Positions 43,641-51,913 of a stretch of DNA of 64,000 bases are shown in pieces. Location: assembly GCF_000314005.1 (NCBI RefSeq), contig NZ_JH980292.1:4871894-4935893 (forward strand), written 5' to 3'. Made by a program: the position numbers and the translations under genes. Source of the stretch: Spirulina subsalsa PCC 9445. Its GTDB lineage: Bacteria; Cyanobacteriota; Cyanobacteriia; Cyanobacteriales; Spirulinaceae. The stretch's first letter is position 1, and each line of letters starts with the position of its first letter. Under the pieces are notes generated by a model. The model did not search any database and was not told where the DNA came from. It saw only the letters and a list, made by a program, of their open reading frames with translations.

Positions 43641-44045
43641 GATGTTTGGGGTAAAAGGTTTGTGATTGGTCAAAAAGGTAGATCATGAGTTCTTTTTTCC
43701 GTAATAACATCAGGGGTTATCCTGTGTTTTCCACGAACTCAATCAGAATCCCCCTAATATAGCCTAATTGTTTTTACGGAGTAATAGAAAATTTACTTAT
43801 TTTATTGTAAAGAAATGATGAAGAAAAAAGGGAGCAAAATGGCAAAAAAATAAGGCTTTAAACTATTAAAGCCTTAATGGATATAACTTCCAGTCTTTAT
43901 AAAGATTTTGTTGAGGTCTTTTTTTTTTACCGTATTATTACGGTATTTAAGCACCTTCTACCCTGAAACTGCTTTTCTTTCAGTGTAGTTTTTTACCAAT
44001 AGTTAAAACATCGGTATTTTGCCTTATGTTTCCTCATTTTTTGGC
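43641..44045. other. AT-rich intergenic region with two hairpins
   Basis: This 405-bp gap contains a perfect 10-bp stem AAGGCTTTAA (43852) / TTAAAGCCTT (43866). It also has a run of ten Ts before a 7-bp hairpin TACCGTA-TTAT-TACGGTA (43928-43945). It lies downstream of the hybrid kinase gene and upstream of the small gene (both minus strand). The hairpins may mark the kinase terminator or an untranslated RNA; no gene was recognised. Confidence 0.45.
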
Positions 44046-46067
44046 TTAACTAGGGCTTGCTAAATGACGGGGGAGGGTGACACAAAACACTGAACCTTGT
44101 CCGAGTTGACTCTCTACGGTGATGGTTCCGCCCATTAAGTCAACGAGGGATTTGGTAATGGTTAATCCTAAACCTGTGCCGGAATATTTGCGGGTGGTGG
44201 TTTGGTCTACTTGCCGGAATTCATCAAAGATGTAGGCCTGTTGGTCTGGGGCGATGCCGATGCCGGAATCTTGTACCAAAATCTGGATATGGTGGGGGGG
44301 GATTTCTTGGAGGGTGATGGTGATTTGTCCGGTTTCTGTGAATTTGAGGGCGTTGGAGAGGAGGTTAATCAGGATTTGACGCAGGCGATCGCGATCATTT
44401 AAAATTTTGCCGTCTTTGAGTTGGGATTCTAGGCACAGAGGCAATTGTTTTTCATCGGCTAAGGGGCGCAAACTATCCAATGTTGTGGCGGCTAATTGCT
44501 CTAAGTTGAGGATTTCGGGTTTTAAGATCAGGTGATGGGCTTCAATTTTTGATAAATCCAGAATGTCGTTAATTAAGGTGAGTAAGTTTTTCCCGTTGTT
44601 ATGAATACTTTCAATCATCTGGATTTGTCGCCGGGTCAGGGTGCCGGAGCGTTGGCGTAACAAAACTTGAGAAAAGCCAATAATGGCATTCATGGGAGTG
44701 CGTAATTCATGGGACATCATGGCTAAAAATTGCGCTTTCATGCGGGCGGCCTCTTGCGCTTCTTTATATAAACGGGCGTTTTCTATGGCTAGGGCGGCAC
44801 GGTAAGCTAAATCTTCGATGAACTCTAATTCTTCTTGGTTGTAGTGACGACTGGACTCGCCCCAGACACAGAGAATGGAGCCTAAAATCCGTTCTCGGGT
44901 ACGCAGGGGAACGCAGATATAGGAGGAGAATTTTAACTGAGTTAAGAGGTCTTGTTGTTGGGGACTGACAGACAATTTACTGAGCAGAGGGGGGGAGACT
45001 TCAAAACAGGCGACAGATTGCCCGGTTTGAAAGACTTGGGTGGTTTGGGGGGTGCGATTGTCCCCTTGTAGTTGCCAGACGAGGGTTTCTTGTTCTGGGT
45101 GAACATGAGCAACGGCGATGAGATGGGGCGATTTATTGGGTTCAGCGAGGTTAATCGTACACCAATCGGCGAGGTGAGGAACAATCAGATGGGCGAGGTT
45201 TTTCAGGGTGGTTTGATAGTCGAGGGTGGCGGACAGGAGGGTAGTGGCGGAGGCTAAAAAGCGCGATCGCTCTTCGGTGCGTTTGCGTTCTGTGATATCA
45301 CTCACCACCCCGGATAAACGGAAAGGGGTTCCGGTGCGATCGCGTTGGGCTTTTCCCCGCACGGTACAGTAATGATATTCCCCGCTTTGGTGACGAATAC
45401 GAAACTCTAAAGCAAATTCCGCCCTTCCCTTGAGATGTTCCTGCACTAAATGCAGGAGATGGGGTCGATCATCAGGATGGAGGAGTTTTAAAATCAATTT
45501 GGGCGTAATCACCACCGCCTCGGGAGAAAAGCCCACAATAGCCAATAAACGGTCATTGCCGTAGATCGTCTGACGCTGTAAATCCCAATCCCAAATCCCA
45601 TCATGGGACCCTTCCACCACTAAACGATAGCGTTCCTCACTTTCTAAGAGTCTTTGATTGGCTTCTTGGGCTTCTTGTTCAGCAGAATAAACTCGTACTG
45701 CACTTAATAAACTACGGCATAAGGTGTCCGGGGAAACTTTATTTTTGGAGAGATAATCGGAAGCCCCGGCTTTCATCAACTCTACGGCAATTTGTTCATC
45801 CCCTTGCCCCGTCAGTGCAATCAGGGGGATTTTAATTTGGCGATCGCGAATGGTCCGAATTAAATCCAGTCCGTTCCCATCCGGTAGACGATAATCCAAA
45901 AACACACAATCAAATCTTGTCCGAGTTAATTGTTCTAATGCCCCCTGACAAGTTTCCGTCTCTACCATGACAAAATCTACCTCAGCCTTGTTTAAAGCCC
46001 GTCGGACAGCCATACGGTCTATTTCGTCATCTTCCACCACCAAAATAGTCAGGGGTTCATCAATCAT
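44046..46067 (-). CDS. Hybrid sensor: receiver-PAS-GAF-histidine kinase
   Basis: This 673-residue cytosolic protein has an N-terminal receiver (1-125) with phospho-acceptor Asp58 in FLDYRLPDGNG. It continues with PAS/PAC (about 140-265), GAF (about 290-435), dimerisation domain with His453 in MMSHELRTPMNAIIGFS, and HATPase with DSGIGIAPDQ and GTGLGLTITKSLV. The receiver-first order suggests phosphorylation by another kinase modulates its own kinase. The C-terminal residues HLASPS come from a MITE-end-like sequence, TAGGGCTTGCTAAATG (44051-44066), just before the TAA. A native C-terminus of this family is normally variable, so function is probably unaffected. Confidence 0.92.
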   Translation of the reverse strand: MIDEPLTILVVEDDEIDRMAVRRALNKAEVDFVMVETETCQGALEQLTRTRFDCVFLDYRLPDGNGLDLIRTIRDRQIKIPLIALTGQGDEQIAVELMKAGASDYLSKNKVSPDTLCRSLLSAVRVYSAEQEAQEANQRLLESEERYRLVVEGSHDGIWDWDLQRQTIYGNDRLLAIVGFSPEAVVITPKLILKLLHPDDRPHLLHLVQEHLKGRAEFALEFRIRHQSGEYHYCTVRGKAQRDRTGTPFRLSGVVSDITERKRTEERSRFLASATTLLSATLDYQTTLKNLAHLIVPHLADWCTINLAEPNKSPHLIAVAHVHPEQETLVWQLQGDNRTPQTTQVFQTGQSVACFEVSPPLLSKLSVSPQQQDLLTQLKFSSYICVPLRTRERILGSILCVWGESSRHYNQEELEFIEDLAYRAALAIENARLYKEAQEAARMKAQFLAMMSHELRTPMNAIIGFSQVLLRQRSGTLTRRQIQMIESIHNNGKNLLTLINDILDLSKIEAHHLILKPEILNLEQLAATTLDSLRPLADEKQLPLCLESQLKDGKILNDRDRLRQILINLLSNALKFTETGQITITLQEIPPHHIQILVQDSGIGIAPDQQAYIFDEFRQVDQTTTRKYSGTGLGLTITKSLVDLMGGTITVESQLGQGSVFCVTLPRHLASPS
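44051..44066 (-). repeat. MITE-end-like sequence inside a gene end
   Basis: TAGGGCTTGCTAAATG matches the terminal repeat TAGGGCTTGCTGAATAA except at three positions. It encodes the last residues of the hybrid kinase. Confidence 0.55.
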
Positions 46068-46085
46068 GGTTTATCAAGACTGCCG

Positions 46086-46121
46086 GGAAAACCCCATCCC
46101 CTTGTGGGTGGGGCAGTTGAC
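46086..46121 (-). repeat. Hairpin repeat, IS200/IS605-type signature (inverted copy)
   Basis: On the minus strand it reads GTCAACTGCCCCACCC, then ATGGGGTTTTCCC, pairing as a stem. It is the counterpart of 7316-7352. It lies 19 bp upstream of the hybrid kinase start, within its leader. Confidence 0.6.
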
Positions 46122-46241
46122 AACAATTCCCATATTGGCGAGGTACAGAGTCTCTCCTTTGAGGGAACAGGGAATACCGGATCTGGGAACAGAGCAAGAC
46201 TGAAAAACGCTCTATTTCAGTCACGCCCTCCCCCTTCTTGA

Positions 46242-46787
46242 TCACGAAGAAAGGGGAGGAGTTGATTCTAGTGCCATGCTTTTCCCCGGATCTTCCCCCA
46301 TATTGGCCTCAGAATTCTCCTGTTGTTTACTCCGTCGATATTGACGTGCAAGCTCCATTGTACTGGGCAAAACCCCCACTAAACTGGCTAGCAATTCATC
46401 CTCTAAACCATCGGTAATGGTCGCCCCAAAATAACGCTCCATCATCGCTAAAATCAAACTGGCTCGCTTTAAAGGTACTCCTTGTTTAACCACTTTTTGT
46501 GTCGCACTCAGCCATTGTTGACGATGGAGAAAAGCGTCTTTTTTTTGCTCAAAGGATTCTAAATAAGTCAGCGCCACTTTTCCCAAAGGAACCAAGCGAG
46601 AACAATCGAGATCCACAATTCCCCCCACCATTGCCCCCGGCCCGACTATTTCCGCATAGTGGGTATGACAAATAATCAGGGCATTACCGGGAGTCGCTTG
46701 GACATAAAACAACTGTCCACTCTTTAATTGACCTAAAACCTGAGTGGGGGGAAAAAGCGGATTCCGTGTTAGAGCTTGCTTAGACAT
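46242..46787 (-). CDS. Conserved hypothetical protein
   Basis: This 181-residue protein starts MSKQALTRNPLFPPTQVLGQL. A small beta-rich N-terminal part (LKSGQLFYVQATPGNALIICHTHYAEIVGPGAMVGGIVDL) is followed by a helical part and a charged, disordered tail. I recognise no domain. AGG lies eight bases before ATG 46787; an ATG six codons upstream (46805) is possible. It is upstream of the hybrid kinase on the same strand, with a 174-bp gap holding the hairpin repeat, so linkage is weak. Confidence 0.7.
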   Translation of the reverse strand: MSKQALTRNPLFPPTQVLGQLKSGQLFYVQATPGNALIICHTHYAEIVGPGAMVGGIVDLDCSRLVPLGKVALTYLESFEQKKDAFLHRQQWLSATQKVVKQGVPLKRASLILAMMERYFGATITDGLEDELLASLVGVLPSTMELARQYRRSKQQENSEANMGEDPGKSMALESTPPLSS

Positions 46788-47239
46788 ATCGACCTGGGGA
46801 AGCAATAAAGGAAGTTATATTTTGGAAACAAGATGGAGGAACGATAGCTAAAAACGGAACTATCTACAAGGGTGAAAAGTCTAAGTCAGAAGAAGCGAAA
46901 TTTATTGCCCCTTCTTTGAGCCTATCTTATATCCCAATCCTATGGCAAGCTTCTTGAGTTTCAGGATGTCATAACAATCACCTTTAGGGATTAATGCAGA
47001 CGTTTGACCCTTTTTGTCTAGACTTTTTTCTCTATCTTTATTTTAATCAAATCAGCCCCTCTGTGCCGTTGGCAAATTCTACGAACTTTTGGCGAATAAG
47101 ATGTATTATAAATTACATTAAATATCCGTTAAAGTTCTGAGGGTTCAGAGGGGGATAATAGAGGGTATTGATTACTTCAACAGGGGAGGATATTTTTTCG
47201 TACAGAAAAAAAAATCGAAGTTTTCCACCCGGAGTAGAG
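46788..47239. other. Intergenic region, no gene recognised
   Basis: This gap lies between divergent genes. It is AT-rich from about 47030 to 47130. It should contain promoters for the hypothetical gene and for rnz. No open frame or RNA was recognised. Confidence 0.45.
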
Positions 47240-47256
47240 TTATTCAGCAAGCCTTA
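47240..47256 (+). repeat. MITE terminal repeat (solo end)
   Basis: TTATTCAGCAAGCCTTA is one base off the consensus right end. It lies 50 bp upstream of the probable rnz start, so here the element abuts a 5' end rather than a 3' end. Confidence 0.7.
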
Positions 47257-47306
47257 AGTAGGATAAGGTGGTAGATAGTATTTGTTTCAATCCTAAACAT
47301 TCACTT

Positions 47307-48293
47307 GTGGAAATTACGTTTTTAGGTACCAGTTCCGGCGTTCCCACGCGATCGCGCAATGTGTCCAGTATTGCCCTCCGCTTACCCCAACGGGCGGAAG
47401 TGTGGCTCTTTGACTGTGGCGAAGGCACCCAACATCAATTTCTTCGCAGCGACCTGAAAACCTCCCAAATCCGCCGTATTTTCATTACCCATATGCACGG
47501 CGACCATATTTATGGTCTGATGGGTCTAATTGCCAGTATTGGGCTCGCTGGCACCGGACACACCCTAGATATTTATGGCCCATCTGCCCTAGCCGATTAC
47601 ATCAAAACCTCCGCCCGTTGTTCTCATCTCGATATTGCCCGACGGGTGAAAATTCATCGGGTAGAAACTGGGCTAGTCTATGAAGATGCAGAATTTACCG
47701 TTAAAGCCCAAAAATTAGAACATCGCGTCACCGCCCACGGCTACCGAGTTACAGAAAAAGATAAACCCGGGCGCTTTGATGTCGAACAAGCCCAAGCCCT
47801 TGGCATCCCCCCCGGCCCTATTTATGGGGAACTCAAACAGGGCAAAACCATCACCTTAGACAATGGGCGTATCATTAACGGTCAAACCTTATGCAGTGAA
47901 CCGGAAAAGGGGCGCAGTGTCGTTTACTGTACAGATACTGTATTTTGTGACGGCTCCGTAGAATTAGCCCGAGGGGCTGATGTTCTCATTCACGAGGCCA
48001 CCTTTGCTCACCAAGACGCTCAATTTGCCTTTGAACGTTTACACTCCACCTCAACAATGGCCGCACAGGTGGCGCTATTAGCCGGAGTCCAAGAATTAAT
48101 CATGACCCACTTTAGCCCCCGGTACAACCCAGCCAATGAGTTGACATTAAAGGATTTATTGGCAGAAGCCCGGGCGATTTTCCCCAACACTAGGTTAGCC
48201 CATGACTTTTTTTGTTACGCATTACCCCGCCATCGTGGGGGATTGAACAAACCAAGCGACGCGTTGCCTCACCTCGGAACAGATGGAGCTTGA
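47307..48293 (+). CDS. rnz: Ribonuclease Z
   Basis: This 328-residue metallo-beta-lactamase-fold endonuclease matures tRNA 3' ends. Motifs seen are [27 protein letters not shown], the metal site [14 protein letters not shown]-like, VYCTDTVF and LIHEATFA, and the C-terminal [24 protein letters not shown] chose GTG 47307 because family proteins begin at this segment. Upstream in-frame starts (GTG 47268) would add a tail of no family character next to a MITE end. Confidence 0.93.
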   Translation: MEITFLGTSSGVPTRSRNVSSIALRLPQRAEVWLFDCGEGTQHQFLRSDLKTSQIRRIFITHMHGDHIYGLMGLIASIGLAGTGHTLDIYGPSALADYIKTSARCSHLDIARRVKIHRVETGLVYEDAEFTVKAQKLEHRVTAHGYRVTEKDKPGRFDVEQAQALGIPPGPIYGELKQGKTITLDNGRIINGQTLCSEPEKGRSVVYCTDTVFCDGSVELARGADVLIHEATFAHQDAQFAFERLHSTSTMAAQVALLAGVQELIMTHFSPRYNPANELTLKDLLAEARAIFPNTRLAHDFFCYALPRHRGGLNKPSDALPHLGTDGA

Positions 48294-48327
48294 GGCGTTG
48301 TGGGGCCTTAAGGATATAACATAAGGG

Positions 48328-48365
48328 CTGACATTCTCGCCGCCGTGAACGGACGGTAATTCCCA
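48328..48365. repeat. IS200/IS605-type subterminal hairpin remnant
   Basis: GCTGACATTCTCGCCGCC, then GTGAACGGACGGTAATTCCC, shares its outer words CTGACATYCTC and ATTCCCAA with the site at 51492-51540. Such hairpins mark ends of IS200/IS605 elements in cyanobacteria (recollection, not searched). It lies in the leader of the GT2 gene. Confidence 0.45.
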
Positions 48366-48413
48366 AACCTCCTTGTAGGATTCCGCAACTTTAGCCAATC
48401 GTCGCCATACTCT

Positions 48414-49199
48414 ATGATCAAATGTATTCTAGGCACGGGTGTATTAGAACCAGTCCCGACTGGAGCATGGGTTATTCCCAACTCTCCGAGGGGGGATCTC
48501 TTTCTCTCCCTAGTGATTCCCACTTACAACGAACGCCCGAATGTTCGCCCTTTAATTTCAAAATTAGTGCGAGTTCTCGATCGGGTGCTTCCCGAGAACT
48601 ATGAACTGATTGTGGTGGATGATGACAGTCCAGATAAAACTTGGGCGATCGCCTTAGAATTGACGGCCTGTTATCCTCAATTGCGCGTCTTACGTCGTTT
48701 GGAGGAACGAGGACTGGCCTCGGCGGTATTGCGCGGTTGGCAAGTCGCCCGAGGAGAGGTTTTAGGGGTGATTGATGGGGATCTACAACACCCCCCAGAA
48801 ACCTTGCTGGCTTTGCTGAAGGTGATGGAACATCATCATGATTTAGCGATCGCCAGTCGTCACCTCCCCACCGGAGGCGTTCAAGATTGGAGCCTGACTC
48901 GACGTGTCCTTTCTCGGGGGGCAAAGTGGCTCAGTTTCTCCGTCTTGCCCCAACTCAAGCAGTCCGTTACCGATCCCCTCAGTGGGTACTTTCTCGTCCG
49001 TCGTCATACCCTGTTAAACATTGCCTTTCAACCTGTTGGCTATAAAATCCTCTTAGAAATTCTCAGTCGCACTTCCCCCCGGAGTATCTGTGAAGTGGGC
49101 TATATTTTTCGCAAACGCTACGCGGGATTAAGCAAAGTTAGAGTCCAGCATTTCTGGATTTACTTACAACACCTTTTACAGCTAACTCAGGTCAGGTGA
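48414..49199 (+). CDS. Family 2 glycosyltransferase, polyprenol-phosphate mannosyl/glucosyltransferase-like
   Basis: This 261-residue GT-A enzyme resembles DPM1-type polyprenyl-phosphate sugar synthases: SLVIPTYNERPNVRPLI, ELIVVDDDSPDKTW, VIDGDLQHPPETL, DPLSGYFLVRR, GYKILLEIL and a C-terminal VGYIFRKRYAGLSKV. There are no extra membrane helices. The first ~30 residues are not typical of the family. No other in-frame ATG, GTG or TTG exists before SLVIPTYN except the Val codon itself, so this tail may be encoded by element-derived DNA. Confidence 0.85.
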   Translation: MIKCILGTGVLEPVPTGAWVIPNSPRGDLFLSLVIPTYNERPNVRPLISKLVRVLDRVLPENYELIVVDDDSPDKTWAIALELTACYPQLRVLRRLEERGLASAVLRGWQVARGEVLGVIDGDLQHPPETLLALLKVMEHHHDLAIASRHLPTGGVQDWSLTRRVLSRGAKWLSFSVLPQLKQSVTDPLSGYFLVRRHTLLNIAFQPVGYKILLEILSRTSPRSICEVGYIFRKRYAGLSKVRVQHFWIYLQHLLQLTQVR

Positions 49200-49272
49200 A
49201 TTACTCCACTTCACTGGCCCGATGGGGAATTCCCGCTACATTGGTTAAAAACGGATCATTGAGCATTGACAC

Positions 49273-50235
49273 ATGAAAACGCGCCAACTTGGAACTTCAG
49301 ATATTCAAATTACCCCCATTCTGATGGGAACCTGGCAGGCTGGGAAACGGATGTGGGCGGGCATTGAAGACGAAGAGACGATCAAAGCCATTCGAGCGGC
49401 CTTTGAAGCCGGAATGACCACTATTGACACCGCAGAGGTCTATGGGGAGGGGCATTCTGAGCGCATGGTAGCCCAAGCGCTGGGGGATGTGCGCGATCGC
49501 GCTGTCTACGCCTCTAAAGTCTTCTCCACCCATCTGGCCTATGATCAGGTCATTGCTGCCTGTGAACGCTCTCTCACTAATCTACAAACCGACTATATCG
49601 ATTTGTACCAAATCCACTGGCCCGCCGGAACCTGGAACACCCCCCTTGTTCCCCTTGAAGAAACCATGAACGCCCTCAACACCCTAAAAGAACAGGGCAA
49701 AATCCGCGCTATTGGAGTCTCTAATTTCTCCCTCCCCCAACTCGAAGAAGCCGCACAATACGGCCGCATTGAGAGTTTACAGCCCCCCTATTCCCTCTTT
49801 TGGCGACAAATTGAAGGGGAACAAATGCCCTATTGTGTGGATAATCAGATCACGATTCTGGCTTATTCTTCCTTAGCGCAAGGCTTTTTAACCGGGAAAT
49901 TCGGACGAGATCATCAATTTGTCGAGGGAGATCATCGTTACCAGAACAAACTCTTTGCACCGGAACACTATGGGCGAGTGCAGGATGCTTTAGACCAATT
50001 AAGACCCATTGCGGCTCGGTATGATTGTAGTCTGGCACAGTTGGCGCTGGCTTGGTTAATGGCTCAACCTCAAACTTGTGCGATCGCCGGAGCGCGTTAT
50101 GCTAGCCAAGCTGTAGATAATGCCCAGGCCGCAGCGATTGAACTTTCCGAGGCCGATTTAGCCCTGATTAGCGACATCGGCGAAACCGTCGCCGCCCCCT
50201 TCCGACAAGAGCGAGTCCTCTGGACTTTTGCTTAA
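49273..50235 (+). CDS. Aldo/keto reductase
   Basis: This 320-residue TIM-barrel NAD(P)H oxidoreductase has the catalytic tetrad visible: Asp and Tyr in TIDTAEVYGEGHSE, Lys in VYASKVF, His in YQIHWP. GVSNFS and the C-terminal cofactor segment IAGARYASQ are typical. The substrate is unknown; related cyanobacterial proteins are annotated as general aldehyde or ketone reductases. It is followed by a large repeat cluster. Confidence 0.93.
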   Translation: MKTRQLGTSDIQITPILMGTWQAGKRMWAGIEDEETIKAIRAAFEAGMTTIDTAEVYGEGHSERMVAQALGDVRDRAVYASKVFSTHLAYDQVIAACERSLTNLQTDYIDLYQIHWPAGTWNTPLVPLEETMNALNTLKEQGKIRAIGVSNFSLPQLEEAAQYGRIESLQPPYSLFWRQIEGEQMPYCVDNQITILAYSSLAQGFLTGKFGRDHQFVEGDHRYQNKLFAPEHYGRVQDALDQLRPIAARYDCSLAQLALAWLMAQPQTCAIAGARYASQAVDNAQAAAIELSEADLALISDIGETVAAPFRQERVLWTFA

Positions 50236-50298
50236 TACCCAACCTTGACAAGTTAAGACCCCAAGTTAGAAGTTAAGGGAACGGGGAATAGGGAACAG

Positions 50299-50456
50299 GA
50301 GAGCAGGGGAGCAGGGGGAGCAGGGGAGCAGGGGAGCAGGGGAGCAGGGGAGAGGCAATCTCCCGACTCCCGACTCCCGACTCCCGACTCCCGACTCCCG
50401 ACTCCCGATTCCCGACTCCCGACTCCCGACTCCCGACTCCCCATTCCCTATTCCCC
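50299..50456. repeat. GGGGAGCAG repeats plus heptamer array (13 units)
   Basis: Positions 50299-50355 hold GGGGAGCAG-type units. Positions 50366-50456 hold thirteen heptamers ACTCCCG/ATTCCC, the last three degenerate. On the minus strand the final unit reads GGGGAATAGGGA and supplies the TAG stop of the STAS gene. The cluster separates the convergent reductase and STAS genes. Confidence 0.92.
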
Positions 50457-50807
50457 AGATTCTTCCATCACTAACTGTAAACTGGGTAAAAACTTCTGTA
50501 AATTGGAAAGGGATTTTTTTTGCCAAGGGATATCATCAGATCCGATCACAATTAATTGGGTATCTGACTTTCTCATTCCAATCACAAATTTAGACAACAT
50601 ACTAATCCCGGAACTGTTGAGAAAATACAATTCTTTCAAGTCTAAAATCACTTGTTCTAAATCTTGGCTGACCACATCTTCTAATAACTGTTTAATCGGC
50701 TCATAATCTTTTGAACCACTCAAACTCAGTTCTCCATAAAATGCAATTGTGCTTGTTTTTTCATCATACAAAACACGGTAATCATCCCCAAACACTTCCG
50801 AATTCAT
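50448..50807 (-). CDS. STAS-domain protein (anti-sigma antagonist-like)
   Basis: This 119-residue single STAS domain has TIAFYGELSLSGSKDYEPI, VILDLKELYFLNSSGISMLSKFVIGMR (residues LNSSG hold the usual phospho-Ser position) and LIVIGSDD. It probably binds the ATPase-like protein encoded 31 bp upstream in the same operon, in a partner switch reset by a SpoIIE-type phosphatase. ATG 50807 has AGGAGG seven bases ahead, which rules out the longer frame. The stop codon lies in heptamer-repeat DNA (SGE-TAG from GGGGAATAG). Confidence 0.85.
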   Translation of the reverse strand: MNSEVFGDDYRVLYDEKTSTIAFYGELSLSGSKDYEPIKQLLEDVVSQDLEQVILDLKELYFLNSSGISMLSKFVIGMRKSDTQLIVIGSDDIPWQKKSLSNLQKFLPSLQLVMEESGE

Positions 50808-50838
50808 CTCTATTCCTCCTCTCAAAGCGCCGCCAAAA

Positions 50839-51432
50839 CTATTCTATGGTAACTTGTGCCATTGTGGTTACAGAACAAAGATTAGGCTGCTCGGGAATAT
50901 CTTGGAAGTACCAGCCTAATCTTGCTTTATAATCATTAATAATCGTCAGCAATCCCACACCAGATTGATCTTCCTTTTCCAAGCTTTCTTCAATTTTCTG
51001 AATATAAAGTTCTTCTGTATCGGCAGAAAGTAACTGTTGAATCCAGTCTTGAAAAGGTTCAACCTTATCCCGTTGAATCACATTAGTTGCAAAAATGACG
51101 GCGGTAATCGATTCCTTCTCAATAAAATGAATACCAAAACGAATTGTATAGTTCAGATTATCCGGCTCATCATGAAATTTGACCGCATTTTCTAGTAGTT
51201 CATTGGCGATGTAACTCACAGCGGCTTTTCCCTCTTTTAGTCGTCGTTGATGGGACTTATCATGGTTTTCTGATCCTAAAAAAGTAGAAAAATAGTTGGC
51301 GACAAAATAAGCAGAGAGGCGATTATTTCGCCAACGTTCTTGAATTGTTTTAGAACTGGGTTTAAAGTTCAACTCTAAAGAATCATGATCTGGAGGGAAT
51401 GTATTAAGAAAGTGACCCAAAATTTTCAACAT
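50839..51432 (-). CDS. HATPase-like regulatory protein (DUF6272-type), partner of STAS
   Basis: This 197-residue protein shows an N-box-like helix YIANELLENAVKFHDEP and later SGVGLLTIINDYKARLGW, resembling the N and G2 elements of a GHKL ATPase. It lacks a full canonical G1 box. The family is common in cyanobacteria next to STAS genes. The likely role is an anti-sigma or adaptor kinase in a partner-switching module. It is the first gene of an operon with the STAS gene. Confidence 0.75.
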   Translation of the reverse strand: MLKILGHFLNTFPPDHDSLELNFKPSSKTIQERWRNNRLSAYFVANYFSTFLGSENHDKSHQRRLKEGKAAVSYIANELLENAVKFHDEPDNLNYTIRFGIHFIEKESITAVIFATNVIQRDKVEPFQDWIQQLLSADTEELYIQKIEESLEKEDQSGVGLLTIINDYKARLGWYFQDIPEQPNLCSVTTMAQVTIE

Positions 51433-51913
51433 ATTCTTATACTATCACTTAATCACAAAAACAATAACGAAAGCAGACTCTAATATTGCCTACTGACATC
51501 CTCCTACACTGAATCAGAGATTACAGTGTGGGATTCCCAATTCAACCCGTCAAAGGAAATAATACAACGTTGAACAGAAATAGCGACCTATTCCCCCACC
51601 TCGCAGATGGGGAGAGCTTAATCAGATCCTAGGTATCAGCAAAACAAAAAAAAGCAGAGAACGCCTTTGATTACATCCCTCATCGCTTAGGAGGGAGTAA
51701 CAGGAAATTCCGGGGTGAGTCAGATCATGCCTTTAGGAATTCCCTTCAAAGTGGTTCTCTTTGGTGCTTGTCTAGAGTCAGTTTTTCTTGTAATCTTCTC
51801 TTCACTCTAGCCTATCATTGTGAAGATTTTGTGAAAATTTCCCATAATTGCTAGAAAATTTGACCAAAAACCCAGTTGTGCTATGACCCAAAATGTGATA
51901 CAAGACTCGGGAA
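51433..51913. other. Intergenic region with hairpin repeat
   Basis: This 481-bp gap lies between gltX and the ATPase-like gene. The IS200/IS605-type hairpin CTGACATCCTCCTACACTG...CAGTGTGGGATTCCCAA is at 51492-51540. A second stem-like CCCCCACC...GATGGGGAGAGCTT is near 51595-51620. The only micro-frame (27 codons, hydrophobic, from 51728) has no support. Confidence 0.45.

Noticed and set aside
43928-43945. Intrinsic terminator for the small gene at 43365
   Set aside because: That gene reads leftward and away from the hairpin; the T-run lies before the stem on the plus strand, so it can only be considered for leftward transcripts from the hybrid kinase, where it would act as an A-run/T-run structure of uncertain strength.
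51728-51811. 27-codon hydrophobic frame (MPLGIPFKVV...)
   Set aside because: It is too short, with no ribosome site and no conserved context; chance explanation preferred.
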